Shown: positions 33,683-43,440, counted from the stretch's first letter. The stretch is DNA of 64,000 nt from Aneurinibacillus uraniidurans (GCF_028471905.1 NZ_CP116902.1:1710501-1774500), one strand, 5' to 3'. The notes: generated by a model not told the origin, from the sequence alone. A program made the numbers and translations.

Positions 33683-34801
33683 ATGCGGAAAGCAATAGGA
33701 AAGATTCATTTGGCTCTAAGCTTGCTAGCGGGAATATTTATTGTCCTAATTTCGCTCACTGGTAGCTTGCTTGTATTCGAGAACGAAATAAAACGGTTGT
33801 TTCAGCCAGAGCTTTATCACGTAAGCGCTGGTCCAGTTGTTTCGTATGAAAAAGCACTGATAGCCGTAAAAGAAGCACATCCGAAGGCAGATGTACAACG
33901 TGTGTACACACCGGATGAGGCGAGTACGGAAGGCGTGTATATTTTTCGGATAAAGGATGGGAAGTCAAGTTTTAGTGTGTATGTTGATCCAGGCACAGGT
34001 CAGCTTAACGGAGAAGAGGGAGACAAATCATTTTTTAACTGGGTTTTAGAGCTGCACCGCTATTTGCTGCTTAAAGATTTTAATGGTGCGGAGATTACGG
34101 GCATCATCGGCTTTTTGTTATTTTTTATTGCGGTATCAGGCATTTACTTATGGTGGCCGGGCATTCGGAACTGGATGCGTGGTTTTACATTTCGTCGTTC
34201 GCCCAACACGTTTGCGAAGCATTACAATTGGCATAAGGTGCTGGGGATCTGGTCTGTTCCGTTTTTACTCGTGGTCTCCCTGACAGGAGCCCTGTTTGAG
34301 TATGACGAAGCGATCTTTGGCTGGTTCGGGACAAAACCGTCTAAAAGTCCAGCGAAACAGATACTCGTATCGGTCCCGCTACCAGAAGGAAAAAAGCCGC
34401 TTGATGCGTTAATGCGCAGTGCGGAGCAGGCTGTGCCGGATGCGAAGGTGATTCAGGTTCGCATGCCAGCGAAGCCGAAAAAAGACCAGCCGGAAGGAGC
34501 GGTTGAAGTTCGGATGACACACGGGTATGATCCGGGTAACGGAAATGTGCGTGTCTGGCTTGATGCATACAGCGGACGAGTAATTGCGAAGCTTGATGAG
34601 AAGGTGGATAGTGGACTTACATACCAGACCTGGCATTTTCCTCTTCATACAGGTACATTTGGTGGTATCGTAACAAAAGTACTCTATGCAAGCGGTGGAC
34701 TGATTTTGCCAGTGCTTGCGGTAACAGGTACATATATGTGGTGGTTTAAGCGCCGCAAGCGCAAGCAGAAACGAGAAAAAACAGAGCCGCAGGCAGCCTA
34801 G
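33683..34801 (+). CDS. PepSY-associated membrane protein, iron-regulated
   Basis: 372 residues, four membrane spans: about 10-32, 138-160, 188-210 and 335-357. Extracytoplasmic PepSY-like domains lie in the first and last long loops. The first span has KIHLALSLLAGIFIVLISLTGS, followed by LELHRYLLL, the family motif. Basic C-terminus. PepSY_TM proteins are linked to iron-siderophore or heme reduction and uptake. The double Fur box supports an iron role; the exact reaction is not known. ATG follows AAAAGGGG. Monocistronic. Confidence 0.87.
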   Translation: MRKAIGKIHLALSLLAGIFIVLISLTGSLLVFENEIKRLFQPELYHVSAGPVVSYEKALIAVKEAHPKADVQRVYTPDEASTEGVYIFRIKDGKSSFSVYVDPGTGQLNGEEGDKSFFNWVLELHRYLLLKDFNGAEITGIIGFLLFFIAVSGIYLWWPGIRNWMRGFTFRRSPNTFAKHYNWHKVLGIWSVPFLLVVSLTGALFEYDEAIFGWFGTKPSKSPAKQILVSVPLPEGKKPLDALMRSAEQAVPDAKVIQVRMPAKPKKDQPEGAVEVRMTHGYDPGNGNVRVWLDAYSGRVIAKLDEKVDSGLTYQTWHFPLHTGTFGGIVTKVLYASGGLILPVLAVTGTYMWWFKRRKRKQKREKTEPQAA

Positions 34802-34806
34802 CCGTG

Positions 34807-34842
34807 AGAGATGGGAAGCGTTAAAAAGTTTCCCATCTCTTT
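34807..34842 (+). terminator. Intrinsic terminator
   Basis: AGAGATGGGAA pairs with TTCCCATCTCT, followed by Ts. Confidence 0.85.
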
Positions 34843-34931
34843 ACGATTTGTCTGCTGGAATTCCCCTTGTTGATCAGGTATGATGAAGGGATGAACAACG
34901 AACTAGAAAAACAGGGGGAGACCGTAAGAAC

Positions 34932-36485
34932 ATGAGTGTACTAACCGTTGAAGGATTAAGTCATACGTTCGGAGATCGAACGTTATTTAAAGATGTATCA
35001 TTCCGTCTGCTGCCAGGCGAGCATGTAGGGCTTGTCGGTGCGAATGGCGTGGGGAAATCGACGTTGATGAATATTTTGACCGGGCAGATCGTGCGCGATG
35101 GCGGGAAGGTAGAATGGATGCCAAAAGTGCGCTATGGATATCTCGACCAGCACACCGTGCTGACGCCGGGCAAAACAATTCGTGACGTGTTAAAAGATGC
35201 ATTCCTGCCGTTGTTAGAGCTTGAGCAAGAGTTGATGGTGATCTCCGAGAAGATGGCGGATGCGTCGCCGGAAGAACTTGAGAAGCTGCTTGAAGACATG
35301 GGAGACATTCAGGATCAGCTGGATGCGAGTGGATTTTATACGCTTGATGTAAAAGTGGACGAGATGGCGAATGGTCTAGGCTTAAACGCAATCGGACTGG
35401 ATCGGGACGTTGCGGCACTTTCTGGTGGACAGCGGACGAAAGTGTTACTCGCAAAGCTTCTGCTTGAGAAGCCGACCGTACTTTTGCTGGATGAGCCGAC
35501 GAACTATCTCGACGAAGAGCATATTGATTGGTTGAAAGGGTACCTTAAAGAATATCCGTTTGCGTTCATGTTAATCTCGCATGATACGGAATTTATGAAT
35601 GATGTAGTCAATGTAATCTACCATCTTGAATTCTCGAAGCTGACGCGCTACAGCGCAACGTATGAGAAGTTTCTCGATATGGCTGATATGGCGAAGTCGC
35701 AGCATTTGAATGCGTATGAGAAGCAGCAGGAATACATTAAGAAAACAGAAGACTTTATTCAGCGCAATAAGGCACGCTATTCGACATCGGGACGTGCGAA
35801 AAGTCGTCAGAAGCAGCTTGAGCGACTCGATGTAATCGATCGCCCGGAAACAGCAATGAAGCCGACGTTTGCCTTCAAGGAATCGCGGGCGAGCGGCAAA
35901 GTTGTGTTTGAAGGCAAGGATCTTCAGATCGGGTATTCTCATGCTCTTCTACCGAGCCCGCTGAATATGACGATTGAGCGCGGGGAGAAAATTGCGATTG
36001 TCGGCTGCAACGGCGTCGGTAAATCCACGCTTTTAAAAACAATTCTCGGTAAGATAAAGCCATATAGTGGAACTGCGTATCAAGGTGACTTCCTGCACCC
36101 ATCCTATTTTGAACAGGAAGTCAAGGCGGGCAATGTAACCGCGCTTGATGATGTGTGGAATTCCTTCCCAAGCATGAATCAGCATGAAGTGCGGGGGGCG
36201 CTTGCTCGCTGTGGACTGAAAAACGAACATATCAATCGTCCACTTAACATGTTGAGTGGGGGCGAGCAGGCAAAGGTCCGTCTGTGCAAGCTTTTGATGG
36301 ATGAAAGCAACTGGCTTTTGTTTGACGAGCCGACGAATCACCTTGATGTGGTGGCGAAGGAAGAATTGAAGCGTGCACTTACTGAATACAAAGGCACGGT
36401 GCTGCTTGTTTGTCACGAGCCAGAGTTTTATAACGACTGGGTTACGAGAGTATGGAATGTGGAAGAATGGGCGCATCAAGCCTAG
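34932..36485 (+). CDS. ABC-F family ATPase (YfmM-like)
   Basis: 517 residues, two nucleotide-binding domains without membrane spans. NBD1 has Walker A GANGVGKST, signature LSGGQRTK and Walker B LLLDEPTNYLD. A linker (about 240-300, YEKQQEYIKKTEDFIQRNKA) is the ABC-F P-site tRNA-interaction motif. NBD2 has GCNGVGKST, LSGGEQAK and LLFDEPTNHLD. Sequence and length fit B. subtilis YfmM, which acts on ribosomes. Role in antibiotic protection is possible but unproven. No attenuator-type leader is obvious. Confidence 0.9.
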   Translation: MSVLTVEGLSHTFGDRTLFKDVSFRLLPGEHVGLVGANGVGKSTLMNILTGQIVRDGGKVEWMPKVRYGYLDQHTVLTPGKTIRDVLKDAFLPLLELEQELMVISEKMADASPEELEKLLEDMGDIQDQLDASGFYTLDVKVDEMANGLGLNAIGLDRDVAALSGGQRTKVLLAKLLLEKPTVLLLDEPTNYLDEEHIDWLKGYLKEYPFAFMLISHDTEFMNDVVNVIYHLEFSKLTRYSATYEKFLDMADMAKSQHLNAYEKQQEYIKKTEDFIQRNKARYSTSGRAKSRQKQLERLDVIDRPETAMKPTFAFKESRASGKVVFEGKDLQIGYSHALLPSPLNMTIERGEKIAIVGCNGVGKSTLLKTILGKIKPYSGTAYQGDFLHPSYFEQEVKAGNVTALDDVWNSFPSMNQHEVRGALARCGLKNEHINRPLNMLSGGEQAKVRLCKLLMDESNWLLFDEPTNHLDVVAKEELKRALTEYKGTVLLVCHEPEFYNDWVTRVWNVEEWAHQA

Positions 36486-36491
36486 TAAATC

Positions 36492-36518
36492 AGCCGGGGG
36501 AAATCTCCCGGCTTTTGT
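36492..36518 (+). terminator. Intrinsic terminator
   Basis: AGCCGGG pairs with CCCGGCT followed by TTTTG. Confidence 0.65.
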
Positions 36519-36544
36519 AACAGGGCAAGAAAGGGAGATGGGTA

Positions 36545-36763
36545 ATGGTGGATACGTGCCTTGCATGCGGCAGACCACTTGATACGGATCGATTCGCTGT
36601 GTATCATGGCGAGGGAAATAAGACAGCCAGAGCAGAGAACGAAGAGATTGCTGGTCATTTATGCACTACCTGCGCGAAAAAGCACAAAATGAAGCCAGTG
36701 CGCAACGAGCATCCATTTTCAAAGCTGGCGCAATTTATGGCTAAAAGTGAAGGAAACGTTTGA
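36545..36763 (+). CDS. Small Zn-ribbon-like protein
   Basis: 72 residues with two Cys pairs, CLAC near the start and CTTC near residue 42, spaced as in a zinc ribbon. Basic C-terminal half. ATG follows AAAGGGAGATGGGTA. Not recognised. Confidence 0.6.
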   Translation: MVDTCLACGRPLDTDRFAVYHGEGNKTARAENEEIAGHLCTTCAKKHKMKPVRNEHPFSKLAQFMAKSEGNV

Positions 36764-36848
36764 AAGAAGCGGTGTGAAAATGGTAAAATGCACTGTAAGC
36801 TAATTTAGGGCGTGTTCGACAATGCCGTGTTCTTTAGGAGGTCTTGTG

Positions 36849-37487
36849 GTGGAAATCACAGTAAAAGTAAACCGATACGTAGATTCCTTGAAAGAAGTGA
36901 CATATTATCTTGTATCCGTGAATGCACGGGAAGGATTATTACGGAATGATGCAATTGAAAAGGTTCTTGGCACAAGCTATCGTGATGTAGCGCTTGCACA
37001 TGGCGGCTTTATCGAGAATGGAAATGAAGTATATTTCAACACCCGCGAGGAAGCGGAAGTCGTGCGCGATATTCTTAAAGATATGCTGCGTGAGAAATAC
37101 AGTCAGGAGATTGCTGTACAACTGTTCGAGCAGTTTGAAGATTGGAACGTCCTAGAAGCAAAAGAAGGCGTCGCAGTTATGGCGAAAGACATGCCTAACG
37201 AGGATGAACAGCCGATCATGACGGTTATCTCACTTGATGGCGTGTATCTGCTACAAGTTCCAGGAACAGAAGGCGAGTATGTAACCCTTACTAGCTTCAA
37301 GGAGAATCCGGAGCAGTACGGGGATGTGTCATTGAAACATGGCATCATGCATCTGTCCAATAAAGGTATTGTGACAGTGGCAGATGATGCTGATGAGATC
37401 ATGACGTGGGATACGATCGAGGATCTTTCGGATATTTACAAGCAGTTCCATAAGGTATGTAAAGAACATCTCCGTGTCATTGTATAA
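36849..37487 (+). CDS. Hypothetical cytoplasmic protein
   Basis: 212 residues if GTG 36849 is used; AGGAGG lies 7 bases upstream, while ATG is not available in register near it. Acidic, mixed alpha/beta (VEITVKVNRYVDSLKEVTYYL, ALAHGGFIENGNEVYF, PIMTVISLDGVYLLQVPG). No known motif. Its own terminator follows. Confidence 0.55.
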   Translation: MEITVKVNRYVDSLKEVTYYLVSVNAREGLLRNDAIEKVLGTSYRDVALAHGGFIENGNEVYFNTREEAEVVRDILKDMLREKYSQEIAVQLFEQFEDWNVLEAKEGVAVMAKDMPNEDEQPIMTVISLDGVYLLQVPGTEGEYVTLTSFKENPEQYGDVSLKHGIMHLSNKGIVTVADDADEIMTWDTIEDLSDIYKQFHKVCKEHLRVIV

Positions 37488-37503
37488 TGAGACCAAATAT
37501 ACA

Positions 37504-37532
37504 ACAAAATCCCGCCGTACCAGGCGGGATTT
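37504..37532 (+). terminator. Intrinsic terminator
   Basis: AAAATCCCGCC pairs with GGCGGGATTTT. Confidence 0.87.
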
Positions 37533-37562
37533 TTGTACATTTATATGGAAGGGGCAGTAAAT

Positions 37563-38234
37563 ATGAACGTGCGAATTCAATGGAACTATCGATCTCTTGT
37601 AGGTAAAAAGCGGACGCTGTTTACATCTGATCCTGTTTCTGCGCAAGATGCGCTTATTTTCGCAGCAGACATTGAGAAAACAGGCCGGGCTGTACAGCCA
37701 CCTGAATTTGTTGCAGATAATGGGGATATATGGACACGCAAGGAATTAGAAAAGCTTTTGAAGAAAGTAGAAACCGAACCGCACGACATTATAGCCTATT
37801 TCGATGGGGGATATGATCGGGCACGTCGCATGGCCGGACTCGGGGTCGTGATTTATTTTGAGCAAGATGGGAGTAAGTACCGCATTCGCAAAAATGAGGC
37901 GGTGCCTTCGATTGACTCGAACAATGAAGCGGAATATGCGGCGCTTTGGCTTTTATTGCGGGAGCTTGAGCTGCTTGGCGCACATCATACCTCGGTCATC
38001 ATTCGGGGAGATTCTCAAGTTGTATTTAACCAGTTAACGGGCGACTGGCCGGTGTATGAGGAAGAAGAAAATCGCTGGCTTGATCGAATTGAAGCGAAGC
38101 TCTCTGAACTGGATCTAACACCTAAATACGAACCGCTGCCGCGTACAGAAAATAAGGAAGCGGATATGCTTGCGGGGCAGGCGCTTGCCGGGGAGTGTAT
38201 TCAAAGCCGAAAGCGGCTTGATATACATGAATGA
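37563..38234 (+). CDS. RNase H-like (RVT_3) protein with N-terminal extension
   Basis: 223 residues from ATG 37563, after GGAAGGGG. The N-terminal 75 residues (KKRTLFTSDPVSAQDALIFA) are unlike RNase H and may bind nucleic acid. The RNase H domain starts near 80. It shows all four acidic positions: Asp in AYFDGGYD, Glu in SNNEAEYAAL, Asp in IRGDSQVV, and Asp in NKEADMLAG. It resembles B. subtilis YpdQ/YpeP-type proteins, so it may be an active RNase HI on RNA-DNA hybrids. Confidence 0.8.
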   Translation: MNVRIQWNYRSLVGKKRTLFTSDPVSAQDALIFAADIEKTGRAVQPPEFVADNGDIWTRKELEKLLKKVETEPHDIIAYFDGGYDRARRMAGLGVVIYFEQDGSKYRIRKNEAVPSIDSNNEAEYAALWLLLRELELLGAHHTSVIIRGDSQVVFNQLTGDWPVYEEEENRWLDRIEAKLSELDLTPKYEPLPRTENKEADMLAGQALAGECIQSRKRLDIHE

Positions 38235-38295
38235 TCAGGTATAATAGTGAGTATTCCGAAAATAGATACGACACATGTGGATGGGGGATCAAGAG

Positions 38296-39690
38296 ATGAA
38301 GGTAGCAAAATTTGGTGGGACATCATTGGCGAGTGCCGAACAGATTAAGAAAGTATGCAGCATTGTGCTTGCGGACGATACGCGTAAGCTGATTGTGGCA
38401 TCGGCACCCGGAAAGCGCCATAAAGAAGATACAAAAGTAACAGATTTGTTAATTGCGCTTGCTGAGCGCTGCCTCGCCGGTGAAGCAGTAGAAGCCGCAC
38501 TGGGAGCAGTTGTAGCCCGTTATCGCGAAATTGCAGATGGACTCGGTCTCGATGACGAAATTGTCAATATAATTGAACAAGACTTGCGTGCGCGTATGGC
38601 GCTTGATACCGGGAACCCTGAGATGTTTATGGATGCATTGAAAGCAAGCGGAGAAGATAATAATGCCAAAATTATTGCCCGCTATTTACAGAGCCAAGGT
38701 GTGAATGCAAGCTATGTGAATCCGAAAGACGCTGGTCTTCTCGTGAGTGATGAACATGGCAACGCTCAGGTGCTGCCGGAATCATACAACAATTTGTTGG
38801 CATTGCGTGACCGCGATGACGTTATGATTTTCCCAGGATTTTTTGGTTATGCGCCATCCGGTGAGATCGTAACATTTTCACGCGGTGGATCTGACATTAC
38901 AGGTTCCATTTTGGCAGCTGCTGTAAAAGCGGATTTGTACGAGAACTTTACAGATGTCGATTCGGTATTTGCGGCAAATCCAAATCTAGTCGAGAACCCG
39001 GAAGCGATTCAAGACCTGACCTATCGAGAAATGCGTGAATTATCATACGCAGGTTTTTCCGTGTTCCATGATGAGGCTTTGATTCCGGCATTCCGTGCTG
39101 GCATTCCTGTTTGCATCAAAAATACAAATAATCCGTCTGCACCAGGCACGATGATTGTGTTTGAGCGTAAAGGAAATGGCAATCCGGTTGTTGGGATTGC
39201 AAGTGCGGATGGATTTTGCAGCATTTATGTAAGCAAATATTTAATGAACCGGGAGATTGGCTTTGGGCGCCGTCTGCTGCACATTCTTGAAGATGAAGGG
39301 CTGTCTTATGAGCATATCCCGTCAGGTATTGATGACATTACCGTTATCCTGAAAGACGCAGGTTTTGAAGGGGAGAAAGAAGCGCGGATTGTGAAGCGCA
39401 TTAAAGAGGAATTGGTCGTGGATGATATTGTAATCGAACACGATCTGTCGATGATTATGATTGTTGGTGAAGGAATGCGCCATAATGTTGGGACGACAGC
39501 GCGTGCAGCGGGAGCACTTGCTCGTGCTCATGTCAACATTGAGATGATTAACCAAGGTTCTTCTGAAGTAAGCATGATGTTCGGAGTGAAAGCAGTTGAG
39601 GAACAAAAAGCTGTACAGGCAATTTATGATGAATTTTTCAAAAACGATAAAGTTGTGCCAAAAGAAGTAGTAAGCCACGCACGCGTGTAA
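38296..39690 (+). CDS. Aspartate kinase (class III-like)
   Basis: 464 residues from ATG 38296, after GGGGGATC; an in-frame start at 38275 is possible. KVAKFGGTSLASAEQIKKV begins the amino-acid kinase domain, SRGGSDITGSILAAAV and FTDVDSVFAANPN hold substrate-binding residues. Two ACT domains follow (about 310-460; VSKYLMNREIGF, ISMIMIVGEG). It phosphorylates aspartate for the lysine, threonine, methionine and diaminopimelate pathways. The type (YclM/LysC III) is usually feedback-regulated by lysine or threonine. No riboswitch is visible upstream, in contrast to lysP in this window. Confidence 0.9.
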   Translation: MKVAKFGGTSLASAEQIKKVCSIVLADDTRKLIVASAPGKRHKEDTKVTDLLIALAERCLAGEAVEAALGAVVARYREIADGLGLDDEIVNIIEQDLRARMALDTGNPEMFMDALKASGEDNNAKIIARYLQSQGVNASYVNPKDAGLLVSDEHGNAQVLPESYNNLLALRDRDDVMIFPGFFGYAPSGEIVTFSRGGSDITGSILAAAVKADLYENFTDVDSVFAANPNLVENPEAIQDLTYREMRELSYAGFSVFHDEALIPAFRAGIPVCIKNTNNPSAPGTMIVFERKGNGNPVVGIASADGFCSIYVSKYLMNREIGFGRRLLHILEDEGLSYEHIPSGIDDITVILKDAGFEGEKEARIVKRIKEELVVDDIVIEHDLSMIMIVGEGMRHNVGTTARAAGALARAHVNIEMINQGSSEVSMMFGVKAVEEQKAVQAIYDEFFKNDKVVPKEVVSHARV

Positions 39691-39759
39691 TAGAGAATAT
39701 GTCCCCCTTCGCATATCTGTCAATTGGATGGGTACAATACAGAGCAAGGAGGGGGACGT

Positions 39760-39981
39760 ATGATCGAGGTTACACTTCAATCGGGATGTTCGAATAGCTT
39801 GTATTTTGATGCCGTGCCCCGGGGGCTTGCTGCGTTTTCTGTGCAAGAAGATCGTTTAATTGGGCAAATGTCGCCGGATCAATTCGCTGACTTCTTGAAG
39901 GATAATAACTTAATTACGTATCGTGATTCCTTGAAAAGTTATGAAAGCGGCGAGAAAATTGGTGAGTTTACACCATTATAG
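39760..39981 (+). CDS. Small hypothetical protein
   Basis: 73 residues from ATG 39760, after GCAAGGAGGGGG. Contains QSGCSNSLYFDAVPRGLAAFSV and a short helix (SPDQFADFLKDNN). Not recognised. A terminator follows. Confidence 0.6.
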   Translation: MIEVTLQSGCSNSLYFDAVPRGLAAFSVQEDRLIGQMSPDQFADFLKDNNLITYRDSLKSYESGEKIGEFTPL

Positions 39982-39991
39982 ACGTCATGCC

Positions 39992-40020
39992 AGAGTCCTT
40001 ATTATGGGGCTCTTTTTTTA
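39992..40020 (+). terminator. Intrinsic terminator
   Basis: AGAGTCC pairs with GGGCTCT (one G-U) followed by seven Ts. Confidence 0.68.
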
Positions 40021-40153
40021 TGTAAAAAGTAGTGGATCAATATAGCCGATACCATGTAATATAGTCTTATAGTTATGGTTGAAGAATGAGAATAAATGGG
40101 AACAAAGATAGAGGAATGTGTATTTTGAGAGGAAGAACAGAAACGGAGTGGGC

Positions 40154-40483
40154 ATGATGGCATCGTCGTATGTTGATTTTTTCAAGGACAAACGTGGCAA
40201 GGTCGTGTCCTGTATCGTGAATACATACACGAATAGTGGAGTAACGCGATCCGTAACGATTGAGCTCGGGCGTAAATATGTAATTGATCCAATTAATTTG
40301 CTAAAGAAGAAGCACCGAGGCCGTACTTGTATGGTCATTGGCTTTATCACGGATGAGCAGGGTACACCTTCTGATGTGCGGGTTAAATTTTTGGATACAA
40401 GTCGAACGGGGCGGATTAGTATTCGGGATATTGTGCCGGTGGATGTTGCGAAAAACAGATCTGATCGATTTTTTAATCCGTAG
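40154..40483 (+). CDS. Hypothetical beta-rich protein
   Basis: 109 residues starting at ATG 40154 (or 40157), with GGAG upstream. Basic, beta-strand rich (KVVSCIVNTYTNSGVTRSV, GRTCMVIGFITDEQGTPSDVRVKFLD), perhaps a small SH3-like barrel. Not recognised. It precedes the DUF3050 gene by 80 bases. Confidence 0.55.
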   Translation: MMASSYVDFFKDKRGKVVSCIVNTYTNSGVTRSVTIELGRKYVIDPINLLKKKHRGRTCMVIGFITDEQGTPSDVRVKFLDTSRTGRISIRDIVPVDVAKNRSDRFFNP

Positions 40484-40563
40484 AAACTTGATGTATGACA
40501 GAAGAAGTCATAAGATAAGAGTCGGGTGTGAAACGTTGGCAAAGATAAGCAGGAGGGAATGAA

Positions 40564-41334
40564 ATGCAGCAAACAGAAGCTATTAGACAGTTGCATGCCG
40601 TACGGGATGAACTTCTCGCACACGAGGTGTATGGACAGATGACTACACCAGATCGGGTGCGGATTATGATGAAGCATCATGTATTTGCGGTATGGGACTT
40701 CATGAGTCTACTGAAGCGACTACAGCAGGGAGTCACATCAGTAACGGTGCCTTGGATGCCATATCCGAACCCGGAATATACGCGGTTTGTTAATGAAATC
40801 GTACTGGGGGAAGAATCGGATGAGGATGGACAAGGCGGCTATATTAGCCACTTTGAACTGTACTTGCAGGCGATGGAAGAGGCAGGAGCAGATCAAGGAC
40901 CTATTCAAGCGTTTCTAGAAGAGCTTACAGCTGGAAAGCCGTATGAAGAGGCACTGCGCCATCCGTCTGTTCCGAAGACGGCACGTGAGTTTGTTGCATT
41001 CAACCTACGCGTGGCGCTGACTGGAGAGCTGCATGAAGTGGCGGCTGTATTCTTCTATGGACGTGAAGGGCTAATTCCTGATATGTTCCGCTTGCTTCTT
41101 GCGTCATTAGAGAAAAAAGGTGCTTCTTCTAAATGGCTGGATTATTACTTACGTCGTCACATTGAGCTTGACGAAGATGAACACGGCCCACTCGCGGAGC
41201 GTTTGCTTGTGAGTCTATGTGGAAACGATCCGAAAAAGCTGGAAGAAGCGTATACAATCGCTCAGACGGCCCTGCAGATGCGTGGGCGGCTGTGGGATGG
41301 CGTAGTAGAGGAAATCGAAAAACAAGGCTTGTGA
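40564..41334 (+). CDS. DUF3050-family protein, heme-oxygenase-like fold
   Basis: 256 residues. Family-defining stretches are MMKHHVFAVWDFMSLLKRLQ near residue 35, VNEIVLGEESD near 75, YISHFELYLQAM near 95 and RRHIELDEDEHGPLAERLL near 205. The several His and Glu could bind iron in a heme-oxygenase-like helical bundle, but the reaction is not established. ATG follows GCAGGAGGG. Single gene with terminator. Confidence 0.85.
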   Translation: MQQTEAIRQLHAVRDELLAHEVYGQMTTPDRVRIMMKHHVFAVWDFMSLLKRLQQGVTSVTVPWMPYPNPEYTRFVNEIVLGEESDEDGQGGYISHFELYLQAMEEAGADQGPIQAFLEELTAGKPYEEALRHPSVPKTAREFVAFNLRVALTGELHEVAAVFFYGREGLIPDMFRLLLASLEKKGASSKWLDYYLRRHIELDEDEHGPLAERLLVSLCGNDPKKLEEAYTIAQTALQMRGRLWDGVVEEIEKQGL

Positions 41335-41352
41335 AGGTAAAAGCAAGAAAAG

Positions 41353-41383
41353 AAAGCCGTTCCGGCAGAAGGGAACGGCTTTT
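41353..41383. terminator. Intrinsic terminator
   Basis: AAAGCCGTTCC pairs with GGGAACGGCTTT; serves both convergent genes. Confidence 0.8.
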
Positions 41384-41392
41384 GTTATGCAA

Positions 41393-42166
41393 TTATTTGG
41401 AGAAGTACAGACCTTGTACTTTCTCGACTACATCTGCAAGTGTGTTGGGAACTTGCACGATGGAATAGCCCATGAGGTAAGGGGAGCCCGGCGCTCGTAA
41501 AATAATTTTGGCAATGAGTCTGTCCTCGAATTGATAGAAAAAAATATTGAAGCTTTTATACGTAGTATTCATGACATTGAGGATAAAATGAACGGCAATC
41601 TGGATATAGTTCGAAAACTCATCTAGTTTTGTCCGGTCTGTCAATATGACATTAAACTCCGTAAATCCAGCGCGTGGGAATGTGGAAAGATTCAGTTCTA
41701 CACCAGGCTGCTGATCGACGATGAGCCCCATAAACTGCCTGGCTTCTACGTGCTCCCGGTAATCGACATCTGTAAGCCCTACAAATTGCATATGCGGATG
41801 GTAAATCGAGCCTCCAGAATGCACCCCATGATTTTTGAAAAAAATAACGGATCGGAATTTTCCACTCGCTTCAAATGCCTCCCAGTTTGCGAGAGCGAAG
41901 CGGAACAGCCGATATAAATAGTCCGGTGCGTACATAGATAAATCGCCGTGATTGCAAGCTTCTGTCTCAATCAGAACCATCTGATAGGCGCGGTCAAGTG
42001 TTTGGAACTTGTTTTCCACAATCAAAAACGGGTCCTCTTTTGCCAGGATAACGCCTTCCTTATAAAGGGTGTCCCGGTCACAAAATGGACAGGCCGTCTC
42101 ACTGTTGTGCAAAGTAGACGGCTTTTGGCGGGCCACATTTGTAATAAATGTCATATATGTATTCAT
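41393..42166 (-). CDS. DUF4931/GalT-like (HIT superfamily) protein
   Basis: 257 residues from ATG 42166, after AGAGGATGC. It contains a CPFC zinc-type pair near residue 27 and KNHGVHSGGSIYHPHMQFVGL near 120, which is the HPHxQ motif of galactose-1-phosphate uridylyltransferases with its nucleophilic His. The rest resembles DUF4931 proteins. It may be a nucleotide transferase or hydrolase; the substrate is unknown. Divergent from the DUF3900 gene. Confidence 0.75.
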   Translation of the reverse strand: MNTYMTFITNVARQKPSTLHNSETACPFCDRDTLYKEGVILAKEDPFLIVENKFQTLDRAYQMVLIETEACNHGDLSMYAPDYLYRLFRFALANWEAFEASGKFRSVIFFKNHGVHSGGSIYHPHMQFVGLTDVDYREHVEARQFMGLIVDQQPGVELNLSTFPRAGFTEFNVILTDRTKLDEFSNYIQIAVHFILNVMNTTYKSFNIFFYQFEDRLIAKIILRAPGSPYLMGYSIVQVPNTLADVVEKVQGLYFSK

Positions 42167-42293
42167 TATACGCATCCTCTTTTTTAACGCTTTCTCTAAT
42201 TATACAATATACGCACGTGTCCGACAAAACGAAAACGTTTTTGTGGTACAATAGATGAACTGAGCCATAAAGAGGAAACAAAGGGAGAACGAG

Positions 42294-43409
42294 ATGGAAT
42301 TCAGTGTACAGTATGTTTCATTTTTTGTTGTGCGCGGCGAAGGGGAGTCGTCGGATCGTTCGTATAAACATTTTCAGACGCTTGACGCAGAAGTGTATAC
42401 GCACAGTCCGCTCGCTGCGTTTCTTGATGGGGAATTCGTTCGCATCGCCAAACGAAAAGTCGAGCGCCATCCAAAAAGCGATCAGGTGCCAACAAAGCTG
42501 GGATATTTTATCGTAGAGCCAGGGCATGATCTAACGAGTAATCCGAATTATAATTTGTTCGCAAGGCTTCGAAAAGCAGATACGGTAGAACAGTTCCGCT
42601 CCTATAGCGATGAACTTGTGCAGATGTATATGAACACGAGCGCTGTACGTGGCGGGGCCCTCATTGTGGCGCGTGCCGGACTTCCCAAATATTTTGATGA
42701 CCCGTTTGTATTTGTGCTCAAGTGTGATTTTGAGCCAAAGGTCGCTTCGATTACGGATGAGCGCAGTCTGATCCGCAATGTAGAGATGGCGATTACGGCG
42801 AAAAATATGAAGTCGATTCAGTATCCGCATATGCCGGAGACGGGAATGGTAGAAGAAAGTGAAATAAAAATTCACCAATCGTCACATGCCCGCTATTTTG
42901 AAGACTTTCTTAAATTTGTTGCTTATGAGCAGTCGCTGCCGGAAGTGATGAATACGCAGATGATGGGGCTTGTGCAGCAATATATTGAGACAGTGTATGA
43001 CGAGGAGAGTGAGGAACGGCAGCGCGAGGAAGAAGCAATGGAAATCTGGGCGGCTAGTGAGAAGCGGGAACTGCAAGAAAAGTGGGCCCCGGAGCAGGTG
43101 GTCGAAGCCGCTGCGTATTTGGTAGAGCAGAAGCCAGATCTGGAACTGCGGCTAAAGCTCGATCATATGACGGTCAAAGCGATGTTGTCTGACTTTGGTC
43201 ATTCGGTACATATCGCGCGGTTCGGTGGACGTTATGTGGTTGTGCTTGAAGGGGATGCCTTTGAATTTGAGAAGGGTGTGTCGCCGATTGAATTGCTGCG
43301 CCCGGATGAATTAGAAGATGTGCTGGAGCGTATTCGGGAAAAACAGCCTGGAGTTTCCGAGGCTGACTTATCAGCCGACGTAGAAGAAGATGACGCCCCG
43401 CCGTTTTAG
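42294..43409 (+). CDS. DUF3900-family protein
   Basis: 371 residues. Typical family segments are EFSVQYVSFFVVRGEGE at the start, KRKVERHPKSDQVPTKLG, then VEPGHDLTSNPNYNLF, DPFVFVLKCDFEPKVASI and KNMKSIQYPHMPE. The C-terminus is acidic. Found widely in Bacillus-type genomes without known function; no transmembrane segment. ATG follows AAAGGGAGAACGAG. Confidence 0.85.
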   Translation: MEFSVQYVSFFVVRGEGESSDRSYKHFQTLDAEVYTHSPLAAFLDGEFVRIAKRKVERHPKSDQVPTKLGYFIVEPGHDLTSNPNYNLFARLRKADTVEQFRSYSDELVQMYMNTSAVRGGALIVARAGLPKYFDDPFVFVLKCDFEPKVASITDERSLIRNVEMAITAKNMKSIQYPHMPETGMVEESEIKIHQSSHARYFEDFLKFVAYEQSLPEVMNTQMMGLVQQYIETVYDEESEERQREEEAMEIWAASEKRELQEKWAPEQVVEAAAYLVEQKPDLELRLKLDHMTVKAMLSDFGHSVHIARFGGRYVVVLEGDAFEFEKGVSPIELLRPDELEDVLERIREKQPGVSEADLSADVEEDDAPPF

Positions 43410-43440
43410 ACGAGCAGGCTGATATTATAATGATTAAATG

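Noticed and set aside
40018-40680. 220-codon minus-strand open frame
   Set aside because: It runs antisense through two better-supported + genes and a terminator, and its Phe/Ser/Leu-rich composition is that of a shadow frame.
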